Shown here: positions 55,301-64,000 of the stretch, piece after piece
Numbering within the stretch: position 1 is the stretch's first letter
How the letters are laid out: each line of letters opens with the position of its first letter
Assembly (NCBI RefSeq): GCF_002865645.1
Contig: NW_020194618.1
Location: forward strand, 310,001 to 374,000
Length of the DNA: 64,000 bases
Direction: 5' to 3'
Source of the DNA: Hyaloscypha bicolor E
Lineage: Eukaryota > Ascomycota > Leotiomycetes > Helotiales > Hyaloscyphaceae
Program-made: the position numbers and the translations under genes
Notes under the pieces: generated by a model
What the model was told of the DNA's origin: nothing
Database searches by the model: none
Seen by the model: only the letters and a program-made list of their open reading frames with translations

Positions 55301-56520
55301 AATAAGTTATCTATAAGTATAATTACTAAGACAAGCTAGCTCGGGGCTCTCTTATGATTTACGGACCTGATTATCTGGGACGAGGTGCCTATATAGTACA
55401 AGTACTACTTTGAGGTAGTATACTGGCTAATAGTTAATTTATGATCGGTTACGGACGATATTCTCTTTAGAGAGGTGCCCGTAATCCTTAGGGAAGACTT
55501 TGCCCAGATCTTACTAGTAGTCCCATATAATTCGCGGGCTAATATAGTACGGGCCTGCCTATAGCGGATATAGATCTGGCTATGGCTCTATTAGCTATTA
55601 TTACGGATTAATATACGGGTTCATAATAACCCGTCCGAGCAGGATTTTATAAACTGGATTAGTTATCTGCTATATAACCCGTCCTTAAATAGGCAGATTA
55701 TACTCCCGCCTTTTATTCCGTATACCTAGTTAGTTACGGACCTAATTAATTATGTCTACCCGTGAGAATGACTCTTACGGGCCCCGTATAATTACCGGGC
55801 CTTTAATAAACGGGCAATCCTATTAACCCTAAATAATACGGTCCGTAAGCTTAACTAAATAATCCTGGATATGCTCCCTAGCCAGGAACGGACATATTTC
55901 ATAGTAGATTCGGCTAATATAAACGAGGCAGATCCTGAGATTATAGAATTACCGCCAGAGATCTTATAAAGTATCTATTTACCGGGTCTACCCCTTTCCA
56001 AGCTATAACTCAAGATTAGTATACCCGTAATACTCTTACGGAATCTCTATCCGCAGGAAGGGCTTTATAACAGGTTACGGATATTAATTTATAGCTTTGG
56101 GAAGTTCTTGATTTATATATGGCTACTAAGTAATAATTTTAATAACTAATTACGGATAATTCTACGGATTAAGCTCTAGTTAACGGATTAGTAACTATCT
56201 TTTATACTCTCCCATAAGTAGTTTCTACTTGCTTTATCCTTTATAATAATTATTAATAAGTTATAGGACTAGTTATTTAAGGTAGTAGGGGTGAATTTAT
56301 GATTGCCGGTCTTTTCTTATAACTAGTTCTATATGGCAGCTTTATGGGTAATTTTATAAGCAGGGCTTTATATTCTTTTACTTCCTAATATAAACTATAC
56401 GAGTAATATAGTATACCCAGAAATATTATAAGGTCTTGCTTAGCTTTTAACTTACTTACGAATAACTTTATATACTTATGGGCTATTCTTCTTCTTATAT
56501 TATCTATAAAGGCCTTTACT
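52316..56520 (+). pseudogene. Helitron Rep/PIF1-like helicase protein, RIP-degraded
   Basis: One frame runs through nearly the whole unit with many TAG/TAA codons where Gln or Trp is expected. Blocks in order: CEALYFSYMDNYFKAYYKKG and FRINIRVYNYAFAFTL (helitron-like N domain, 52.3-52.5 kb); PYLDHIVLL and YYYKNLLTNNEIIALIPDKY; HTFTVRKP with FRSHINIKIYASVQVIKYIY and KYIYKRTD (Rep two-Tyr region near 54.1 kb); GPGRTGKTF (Walker A, 55139-55165); LTGIMALLLPDRHMSHSQF; LIIWDEVPIQYKYYF (Walker B, about 55.37 kb); FREVPVILREDFAQILLVV; near the end IIIINKLQDQLFKVVGVNLQ (helicase motif VI region lacking the GQT core). Non-functional because of the stops; superfamily assignment is firm from motif order. 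Confidence 0.9.
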
Positions 56521-56557
56521 AAGTCACATATCCCCTTTAATTCTAACCCTACTCGGG

Positions 56558-56644
56558 ACGAGTTTAGGGCAAAATTATTAATTAGCCCCGGAGCTTATAT
56601 AAGGCCGCCAATTAATAATTTTAGTAAAGCGGCCTTAAACTCGT
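56558..56644. repeat. Boundary hairpin 2
   Basis: Outer arms ACGAGTTTAGGGC (56558-56570) and GCGGCCTTAAACTCGT; inner arms AAAATTATTAATTAGC (56571-56586) and GCCAATTAATAATTTT (56607-56622); loop CCCGGAGCTTATATAAGGCC, almost the same as hairpin 1. The inner arms differ from hairpin 1 on both sides together. Confidence 0.85.
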
Positions 56645-57199
56645 CTATATAATACTATTAGACGGTCGGACTACCTAGTTAAAAAACTAGTTACGTAAGG
56701 AATACCAAAACTTGAGCCTAAGCCCCCCATATATTACTCGCTCTAGGAATACCAAAGCTCTCTACTATTCCCTATATATCCCTCGGCCTTTTATTTAGCC
56801 TATAATTATATAAATATGAATTCTTTCCCATTATACTTTTATACCGGTTATAGATAATACTTTCTATATAGCGGATTTCCCCTAAATCTTAAGGGAGATC
56901 CGTATAAGACATATTTATAATATAAGGTCTCTTTATTCTTATATATCCGGACTTACGTACTTGGTTACTAACCTTCTTTAGGCTAAACGGGCTGCGAGGC
57001 GCCTTCCTCTTATAAATATTAATCCAAATACCCCTTAACAGACCCGTACCGGACCTATACGGCCTCCTATAGATAAGAATAACCCTCGGCCTCGAAAACG
57101 GATCCGTTAAACCTATAATAAGCTAGATGCGGCCTGTAGCTAGCTAGTAAAGGCTACTCTACTACTACTACCTTCTCCTTCTCCTCTTTCTCCTCCCGT

Positions 57200-60100
57200 C
57201 TTACCTATTAGCTTTTATTTATAGTTCCGGGATTAGCCCGCTTATAATCTTGGCCCGATAAATATTAAGTACGAGAATTATAGTATAAGGTACTAGATAT
57301 TAGAGGCAATTACGGGCACGAATTAGAAATTTGAGCTCTATTATAAGAAAGGAGACGTAATAGTAAATAAGTTACGAATACCTCTGTTCTTTTTACAGGC
57401 ACTTCTTAAAGGGAATAATCCGCAAGCCCGTAGCTTTTATTAAAATATAAGAGTATATAATTCTATACTTACTTTTATGTCCGTAAGCTATACCAAAGAC
57501 ATATATACTAATCTCTCTTGTAATCTTTACTACTTTTAGATCTATGGGAAGCTATTTCATTACTAGGGACCCTTAGAGCCAGGCTTATAATAGGTTCCGG
57601 CCTTTACCTAGTTATTTTTTTATAATCCAGACTATATAACTAATCTCCGGTTACGGTACTACCCGTAACTTAATTAAGCTATTCTTTGCGGCCTTTACGA
57701 GATACTTGCGGATTATGGTAATTCCTTTATATAAATCTATAAGATAGTCCGGGAGTAATTAGCTAGCTAAACGGGTTACTTTCGGATTCTTCTCAGCCTA
57801 TAAATATACCTAATCCTCTAGTCTAGGGCAAACCATTACTGCGAGAACCTTCCTATAGCTACGGAGCTAGCAGGAATCCTCCCAGACGAGTTTACGGACG
57901 AGAGTTAATATAATATTCTCCTTGTAATTTGCGAGCCTAGCTATTAAGGTCCGCAATTTTACTAGGTAACTATTACTTACGTAGTATATATACTACTTTA
58001 CTACGTACTTCTCTTTCCATATAGCAAATACGAGTAGTACTATAAAATGACCTTATAGGATACCCGTTATACCCATTAATAGATCTATTTAGAGTAATAG
58101 CCCTTTTACTAGTTCCGTTTATATACCCGTAATTACAAGGCATTATCTCTCTTTTATATTTACCGGCTCTTTTAGTAATATATTATAGATGCTTTTATTA
58201 CTTATAAGACTATATTCCTTAATTAGCTCCGTTTATATTAAGACAAGATCCGTATAAATATATATAATAGTTTAATAAATACTCTTATTTATAAGAATAT
58301 CTTAGTAACTAATCTAGGTCGGCGGTTCGTTCTTTTATCCTCCTTTACGGGCGGAGATCGGTTTATATAGTAGCTTTTTCAAGATTTAATAGCTATTATT
58401 TATTATTTTAAAAAGCCTACCTTTTTTATTACCTTTATAGCTAATCCGTAATAGCCAGAGATTATCCAGGAGCTATATGGCTTATAACCTATAAACCGGC
58501 CAGATCTAATTACTTACGTATTTTGACTTAAGATTTAAGAGCTTCTTACGGATCTCAAGAATAGCCTTTTTGGACCATATATAGGCCACGTTTATATAAT
58601 TAAGTACTAGAAATAAGGGCTTCTGTATTTATACTTGCTCTTATTCTTATAAGCGTCCGCAAAGTTTAATATACCTGAGTATATAAACGAGGTCATATAT
58701 ACTAAGCTACCGGATCCGTTATAGGACTCTATAGGCAAGCTTCTAGCCTTAGTTACGGGTAATATATCTCACGGTCCGTATAGGGAGGATTATATACGGG
58801 CCCCATATATAGTCCGTAGAGGAGCTCATAGCCCGTTAGTATACTCCAAGAGGTTCCTAAAGGCTTTTACGAACCATACCGTAATTTACGAGAATAACTA
58901 TCCTAAGTACTACCGCCAGAATAATAGGTAAACGTTTACAGTCCGTAAACCCGGTACTTGGGACTAGCAAGTTATCTGTAATAATTACTGGGTTATTCCG
59001 TATAACCTGTATCTTCTCTAGAAATTCCGCTCGTATATTAATATAAAAGTATATACCTTGGTTTAAGTAATTAAGTATATTTATAAGTATATATATAAAG
59101 AAGCAGACCATATAATAGTTATAATTATGGCTATAAATAACGAGATTACCCGGTATATATATGCCTATTACATAAGTTCATATAAGGCTATTTAGTAGCT
59201 ATTTGAATTTCCTATATACCAGGAATTCCCTCCTATTTAGTATCTTGCGGTTTATCTTAAGAGAGAGTAAATAATCTACTTTCCGGATAATATCTCTCCT
59301 ATAGCCCTAGCTATAAAGACCGCAAATACCCGTTTGACCTTAATAGCTTTCTTTAAATATAATACTATATATAAGGATAGCTAGTAGTACTTATACTCGG
59401 AGTTTCCGGCCTACTTTATATAAGTTCTAAAGACTCGTATATAGAAGTACTACTAGTAGGGTAATAATAACCGGATCGGCTATATATATTACTATAGCCC
59501 TGTTTCGGGCGAGTAGTACTACTTATGGCTCTTACTTATGGTTATTTGCGGCCCGCGGTCCTTTACGGATCTATATTTAGTTAAGGGCATCTATTACCTA
59601 ATATATTAGGCTGCCTGTATTACCCGTAGCTTAATAGAAAATAACCAGGAGTAATACTAGTATTTTAATAAGGCTATCTTATTTATACCTATAGGTGGTT
59701 TACGGATATTATTCTTGACTAGCCTCTACTAGTAGCTAATTACGGACCCGTTAGTAATCTGGAACTAGTATAAGTACTACTTCTATAATAATCTCTAGTA
59801 CTAGCTCACCCGTAATAATAGTTTCCTACTTTTACTTCTTAACCCGTACTATGATTATGGCCTCTTCTTACTCGTATATAGGCTTACGGACTAGTAATAG
59901 TTACTTATAAACTACGGGCTCCCGTCTTTTGTCTGGGATTAGACTAGTAGGTACTATTTCTTATCTATATTACATATTCTCGAGGACTAGGTATTACTTA
60001 TGGTTATAATACAAGCCTAGCTTAATCCTAATTAGTAATTATACTTTACGAAGATTATTATGGCTATTAAATCAGATCTGCAAATAGCCTATTTCTATTT

Positions 60101-61440
60101 ATAAGGGCCAGGAAATATAGGTAAGACATTCTTATATAAGGCGCTTTACTATTACTTTTATAGGCAAGGGCGAATAATTCTTTGCATAATATCTACGGGT
60201 ATTATGGCTCTCTTATTACTAAACGGACATATGTCTTACTCCTAGTTTAAGATTCTAATTAAGCTTTACGAATTATTCGTAAGTTCTATTATAAAGTAGA
60301 GTGCCCTTAGATAGATCCTCTAGTCTACGGATCTTATTATCTGGGACGAGATACTAATATAGTACAAGTACTACTTTAAGGTTATTTATTAGCTCTTAGT
60401 AGATTTATGGTCTATAGTAAATAATATTCTCTTTAGAGAAGTGCCCGTAATTCTTGGTAAGAACTTTGCCCAGATTCTTCTAGTTATATCATATGATTTA
60501 CGGGCAGATATTATTACTACATACCTTTAATAATTATTTATTTGGCTATAGCTCAAGTAGCTCCGCTTACGGACTAATATACGGGTTTGCAAGGGCGAGA
60601 ATAGCCAGGAGTTTATCCGCTAGATTAGTAAATTACCTAATAACCCAGACCCGAATAAAATAGTAGTAATTCCGGACTATATAAACTAGCCAGTATTAAT
60701 TACGGATCTAATTAGCCATATTTACCCCCCAGATCTTCTCTCCCGGGCCGCTACGGATCCGTTAACCTTCCGCGGGCGATACCTCTTAATTATATTAAAT
60801 ATTATAGTCTCGGAGCTTAATACCTATATCCTTAGACATTTACCAGGCTAATTACAGATATACTAATTAGTAGATTCCCTGGATATAGACGAGTCTTCAG
60901 GTAATAACTTATATGAGCTACCCGTAAAGTAGCTATAAAGTATTAATCTCTCTTCCTTGCTACTATCTTAGCTTACTCTTAAGATCGGGGCTCCGGTACT
61001 ACTTTTACGGAACCTATATTCGTAAGAGGATTTATATAATAGGACCCGGATAGTAGTTATAAGCTTACGGGCATATTATATCAAGGCCCGCTTGCTTGAA
61101 AGGGATTTTGACGGCTAGTTACGGGTAATTTCACGGATTAAGCTATCCGCTATAGATACTAGCCTGGGAATTACCTTCTCCCGGAAGCAGTTCCCGGTCC
61201 GTTTATACTTTATAATAACTATTAATAAGTTACAAGGTTAGTTCTTTTATACCATTAGTTTAGACCTACGGATGCCCGTATTTACTTACGGGCAGTTTTA
61301 TATAGGGGTTTCCCGTATATTATCTATAGAAGGCTTAAGTATTTTTCTATTATACGAGAACCTATCTAGAATACTTAATATAACTTATCCTAAGGTCTTA
61401 GCTAATTTACTTTAGTACTTTACCTCTTACGGGTGCCTTA
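57200..61440 (+). pseudogene. Helitron Rep/PIF1-like helicase protein, second copy, RIP-degraded
   Basis: Same block order as in unit 1: FELYYKKGDVIV and NIRVYNSILTFMSVSYTKD (57.3-57.5 kb), FTQLFFYNPDYITNLRL, LVYSKRFLKAF (58.8 kb), TFTVRKPGTWDQQVIRNNYW, YKYIYKEADH (59.1 kb), SPVSGEQYYLQLLLMVICGP (59.5 kb), GPGNIGKTF (Walker A at 60105-60131, with Thr changed to Ile by ACA to ATA), STGIMALLLLNGHMSYSQF, LIIWDEILIQYKYYF, FREVPVILGKNFAQILLVI, and IITINKLQGQFFYTISLDLR at the end. Many TAG/TAA codons. The last part retains the LQGQ motif lost in unit 1. Confidence 0.9.
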
Positions 61441-62429
61441 CGAGTACCGGGTGGCCTTACGGGTTAGTTTGAGGGATTTGGGGGTCCGTAACTATTCGTA
61501 ACTACCTATAAGTATCCGTATCTGTCCGTAAGTAACTTGCGATTATTATTTCGAATGTTTTAGGGCTTAAACGGACCGAGAATACCATGCTATTAGGTAT
61601 TAAAAGTATATACCTCTCCCAGATAACTCTTTATAGGATTTATAACTCCTTACTCTACTCACTTTCCTCCTCCTCCTCCCTCTCCCTCTCCTCCTCCTCC
61701 TCCTCCTCCTTTCCCCCCTCCTCCGTCTCCGGTACCGAGTAATTCGTCCCCTCCTCCTCCTCTAGTACCTCCGCCTCCTCTTTATAAAGAGCCACTAGCT
61801 CCCTATAGAGCTTAGCGAAACGGCGTACCCTCTGAGAGAAAGTAAGTGGGCGGCGGTGGCGAGGGGCGGCGGGGCGGCGGGCTATTTATATATTAGTTAT
61901 AATCCGTAATAATCTATAGCGGATATATATATATAAAGATAATTTGCCGGGAGTAACCCGGTCACCTATATGACTACCGGGAGTGACCCGGCAAAGCGGA
62001 CGTAGGTTAGTAGTAGCAGGGGCAGGAGCTAGAGCTAGAGGGAGAGGGGGAGCGGCGGCGGCGCCTATAAGTACCCGTTAGGTTAGTTACGGTCCGTAAA
62101 AGATTAGTAAACAGGTATAAAAAGCACTTACGGAAAGAATAACGGGCACCTTTACTACTATAATAGCAGTTAGTATAGCTTCCTCCAAACTAACTAGCCA
62201 CGACTATATATACCGTCCACACACCCGACCCGCTAGCATAATATGTATACCCGGCGGCATAAACTTGACTAACGAATTAGCCAAGCTTAGCCTCCAGGTT
62301 AGCAGGCCGGGCGGGGTTAGTGGTGCGGCCGGGCCGCAAAACAGGCACCCGCAGCGGAGCCAGTAAAGAGAGCGCCGTCATGGCGCGGGTTAGGCGGGCG
62401 GGCAGGGCAGGCAGGGCAGGCAGGGGAGG

Positions 62430-62600
62430 CGCTGGTGCTAGTGCTGGTACTACTACTACTACTGGTGCTACTGCTACTGGTGCTACTACTGTTACTGCTG
62501 TTGCTGCTGTTACTACTATTGCTGCTATTGCTGCTGCTACTAGTGGTGGTGGTAGTGGTAGTGGTGGTAGTGCTGCTACTGTAGCTGGGGCTGGGGCTGG
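62430..62600 (+). repeat. GCT/ACT/GGT triplet-repeat tract
   Basis: About 170 bases of degenerate trinucleotides (GCTGGTACTACTACTACT, then GCTACTGCTACTGGT and so on), giving an open frame on both strands with Ala/Thr/Gly/Val-only translations. It lies in the 3' part of Helitron unit 2. Not a gene: the translation is a by-product of the triplet period. Confidence 0.85.
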
Positions 62601-62883
62601 TACTACTGCTGTAGCGGGAGCAGATGGGAGAGAAGACATTCTACGGACCGTAAGGAGCGTTACAGGCCAGGGGCAGGCCCGTAGCGGGTATGGGGTTAAC
62701 TTACGTATGTGTATGTGTGTTTATTAAAGGAAAGAAGCTTTGGAATTCGAAATTAAAACCTACCTTATTTAGCTTACCTAGAAAATTTTTAGCCTTCAAA
62801 AAGTGAATTTTCAAAGTGAATTTAAAGTCAGTAAAGCTGATATCCCTTAAATAAGTGCCTGAGGCATCTAATTAATCTCGAAT

Positions 62884-62969
62884 CGAGATCAGGGCAAAAT
62901 TAAAGCCTGGCGGCCCTACGCAAGCTCCGGGGCCAGTCTTTAATTTTAGCGAAGCGGCCCAGATCTCGT
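62884..62969. repeat. Boundary hairpin 3, loop inverted
   Basis: Outer arms CGAGATCAGGGC (62884-62895) and GCGGCCCAGATCTCG; inner arms AAAATTAAAGCCTGGC (62896-62911) and GGCCAGTCTTTAATTTT (62931-62947); loop GGCCCTACGCAAGCTCCGG, the reverse complement of the loops of hairpins 1 and 2 (ACGC against RIP-changed TATA). Less RIP-affected than the other two. Confidence 0.85.
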
Positions 62970-63483
62970 CTACCAATATCAACTTGTGGCGCCATGGAGA
63001 ACTATGAGGTAAATGGGGTCGAGATTTCTGGCACGGCATCGATGAGGGAGGGGAAGAATTATAAAAGGGGGTAATTGTTATAACTTGACGCAGAGGCTCA
63101 CCTTGACTTCTGTCTATCGGTCGGATTCCGAATACAACTGGTGGTTCGTAAATTGGATACCTTAATATGTCTGTCATTCGGCTCACGTGTTTCGATAGGT
63201 GGAGGGGCCTGCATTGTTTCTTGTCAATAGTGTGCACAACTTTGCCTTGTCCAAGCGACCCAAAGTATCATCGAATATTGTCTATTTGTTATACATCGCA
63301 TGCATCGCACCACAAGCAAAAAGCTACTTGTACGACACGAAAACGGAGATGAAAGATCGTCACAGGTTGGATACAAGTCCAACCAAACTCAATATCGTTC
63401 AACTCCCCTCAAGAAACTCCACATTGTCATACCGGCAACCAAATCCCGCACAACCTCCATCCCGTCCCTTACTTTTCGCATCT
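62970..63483. other. Unique flank after the repeat block
   Basis: Composition returns to normal directly after hairpin 3. Short overlapping frames only; this is the downstream side of the minus-strand gene that follows. Confidence 0.45.
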
Positions 63484-63801
63484 CTACCCCTCAACAATCT
63501 CCTCCTTCCTCCCCCTCTCCCCCTCCTCTCTCTCCTCCTGTTCCTCCCTCTCACTCCTAAAATCCCTCACCACCCTCTGCTTCCCCTTCTCGCCCACCCC
63601 ATCCTGAATGCCCCAGCCCTCCTCAATCAACACCCGCTTCCTCTCCGTCTCCTTCTTCTCCTCTCTGATATTCCACAGTCGCCATGTGAGGCCGAAAGCA
63701 ACAATTACCACGAGGAAGATGGCGACGAAGCCGAACAGGATGCCCATTTGTGTCCGGAGACGGGGGTGCGTGGGAGGGATGGTAGGTTGGTGGTTTGGCA
63801 T
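63484..63801 (-). CDS. Small single-pass membrane protein, unknown function
   Basis: Intron-free, 105 residues, ATG at 63801. A short Pro/His/Thr N-terminus is followed by one hydrophobic segment (MGILFGFVAIFLVVIVAFGL) at residues 19-38 and a highly charged, probably helical tail rich in Glu, Arg and Lys (EEKKETERKR, REEQEEREEGERGRKEE). By the positive-inside rule the orientation is ambiguous. Such short anchored coiled-coil proteins are common in Pezizomycotina, but I cannot name the family. A plus-strand frame of 209 codons covers the same bases; its Leu/Pro-only composition looks like the shadow of the charged tail. Confidence 0.55.
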   Translation of the reverse strand: MPNHQPTIPPTHPRLRTQMGILFGFVAIFLVVIVAFGLTWRLWNIREEKKETERKRVLIEEGWGIQDGVGEKGKQRVVRDFRSEREEQEEREEGERGRKEEIVEG

Positions 63802-64000
63802 TTTTTTAATTCCTTGGTGGTTCTGTAGAGGGTCAGACAGAGCTTTGTGTTGGGAGAAAGAGGGGATTTACGCTGTATAGCTTTTGATGGATGCGGGAAA
63901 GAGATTTCTTCGGTCCGGATCAAGTGAAGTGTGTATGAGCAAACAGGACAGTACAAGTACAATTAGGATACGAAGATAGGACAGGAAGAAAGGGCGTGAC

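Larger units (their letters stand above)
51554..56557 (+). mobile_element. Helitron unit 1, RIP-degraded
   Basis: About 5.0 kb between hairpins 1 and 2, containing one full-length Rep/helicase relic on the plus strand. CpA is almost absent while CpG, CpC and CpT survive, so the mutation is RIP rather than CpG decay. Exact termini (5' TC, 3' CTRR) cannot be assigned; unit limits are taken from the hairpins. Confidence 0.8.
56645..62883 (+). mobile_element. Helitron unit 2, RIP-degraded
   Basis: About 6.2 kb between hairpins 2 and 3 in the same orientation as unit 1. The first 75 bases resemble the start of unit 1. It carries a second Rep/helicase relic and then about 1.4 kb without coding, holding C/T-rich (61660-61760), GGCGG-rich and triplet-repeat segments. 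The two units are clearly homologous but diverged beyond RIP changes, so they are different family members. Confidence 0.8.

Noticed and set aside
62320..62727. Open frames on both strands (135 and 120 codons)
   Set aside because: Caused by the trinucleotide tract; the translation is only Ala/Thr/Gly/Val runs and lies in a dead Helitron.
63199..63828. 209-codon plus-strand frame
   Set aside because: Leu/Pro/Ser-rich mirror of the charged minus-strand protein at 63484-63801; no motif.
1..64000. CRISPR arrays, rRNA genes, bacterial or viral genes
   Set aside because: No regularly spaced repeats, no rRNA-like sequence and no prokaryotic gene organisation were seen.

Overview
The window is nuclear DNA of a filamentous ascomycete (Pezizomycotina). 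The evidence is short 44-105 bp GT-AG introns, a HET-domain gene, a thirteen-exon pyruvate decarboxylase, Gemin2, C2H2 and Zn2Cys6-type regulators, and transposons destroyed by C:G-to-T:A changes in CpA context, which is the signature of repeat-induced point mutation (RIP). A leotiomycete is plausible, but the sequence does not settle the class.

Layout. 0.4-7.8 kb: two hypothetical genes, a DHA2-type MFS transporter broken by one in-frame TAG, and an alpha/beta hydrolase. 8.1-20.2 kb: an A1 aspartic peptidase gene split into an N-terminal piece (8.15-8.5 kb) and a C-terminal piece (19.3-20.2 kb) by about 10.8 kb of nested insertions. These are a PIF/Harbinger-like TIR element, a GTCGG-ended MITE, a 40-bp inverted-repeat element, a Fot1/pogo element with perfect 87-bp TIRs and TA duplication, and a hAT element with an exact 8-bp target duplication. 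A spliced, apparently intact gene for a small cysteine-rich secreted protein lies inside this island. 21.7-22.7 kb: a decayed membrane-protein gene with four stops, all explicable by transitions.

24.5-48.8 kb is the gene-rich core: a GPI-type aspartic peptidase (yapsin-like), pyruvate decarboxylase, a three-finger C2H2 factor, a 1079-residue protein with two Zn2Cys6-like clusters, a protein with a complete His-Cys-box nuclease motif and an N-terminal PDTQ repeat, a zinc-knuckle/RS/J-like protein, an F-box protein, Gemin2, a degenerate gene and a HET-domain gene. No biosynthetic cluster or operon-like logic is visible; these are ordinary separate fungal genes.

49.0-63.0 kb is a RIP-degraded repeat block. 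A 249-bp direct repeat flanks 2.2 kb of extremely AT-rich DNA, followed by two head-to-tail Helitron (Rep/PIF1-helicase) relics. Three 85-87 bp hairpins mark the unit boundaries. Their stems differ in sequence but stay self-complementary, and the third has its loop inverted. A small single-pass membrane protein gene lies at the right edge.

The most unusual items are the three co-varying boundary hairpins with the flipped loop, the secreted-protein gene inside the island that split a peptidase gene, and the His-Cys-box protein whose catalytic and zinc residues match I-PpoI spacing exactly.
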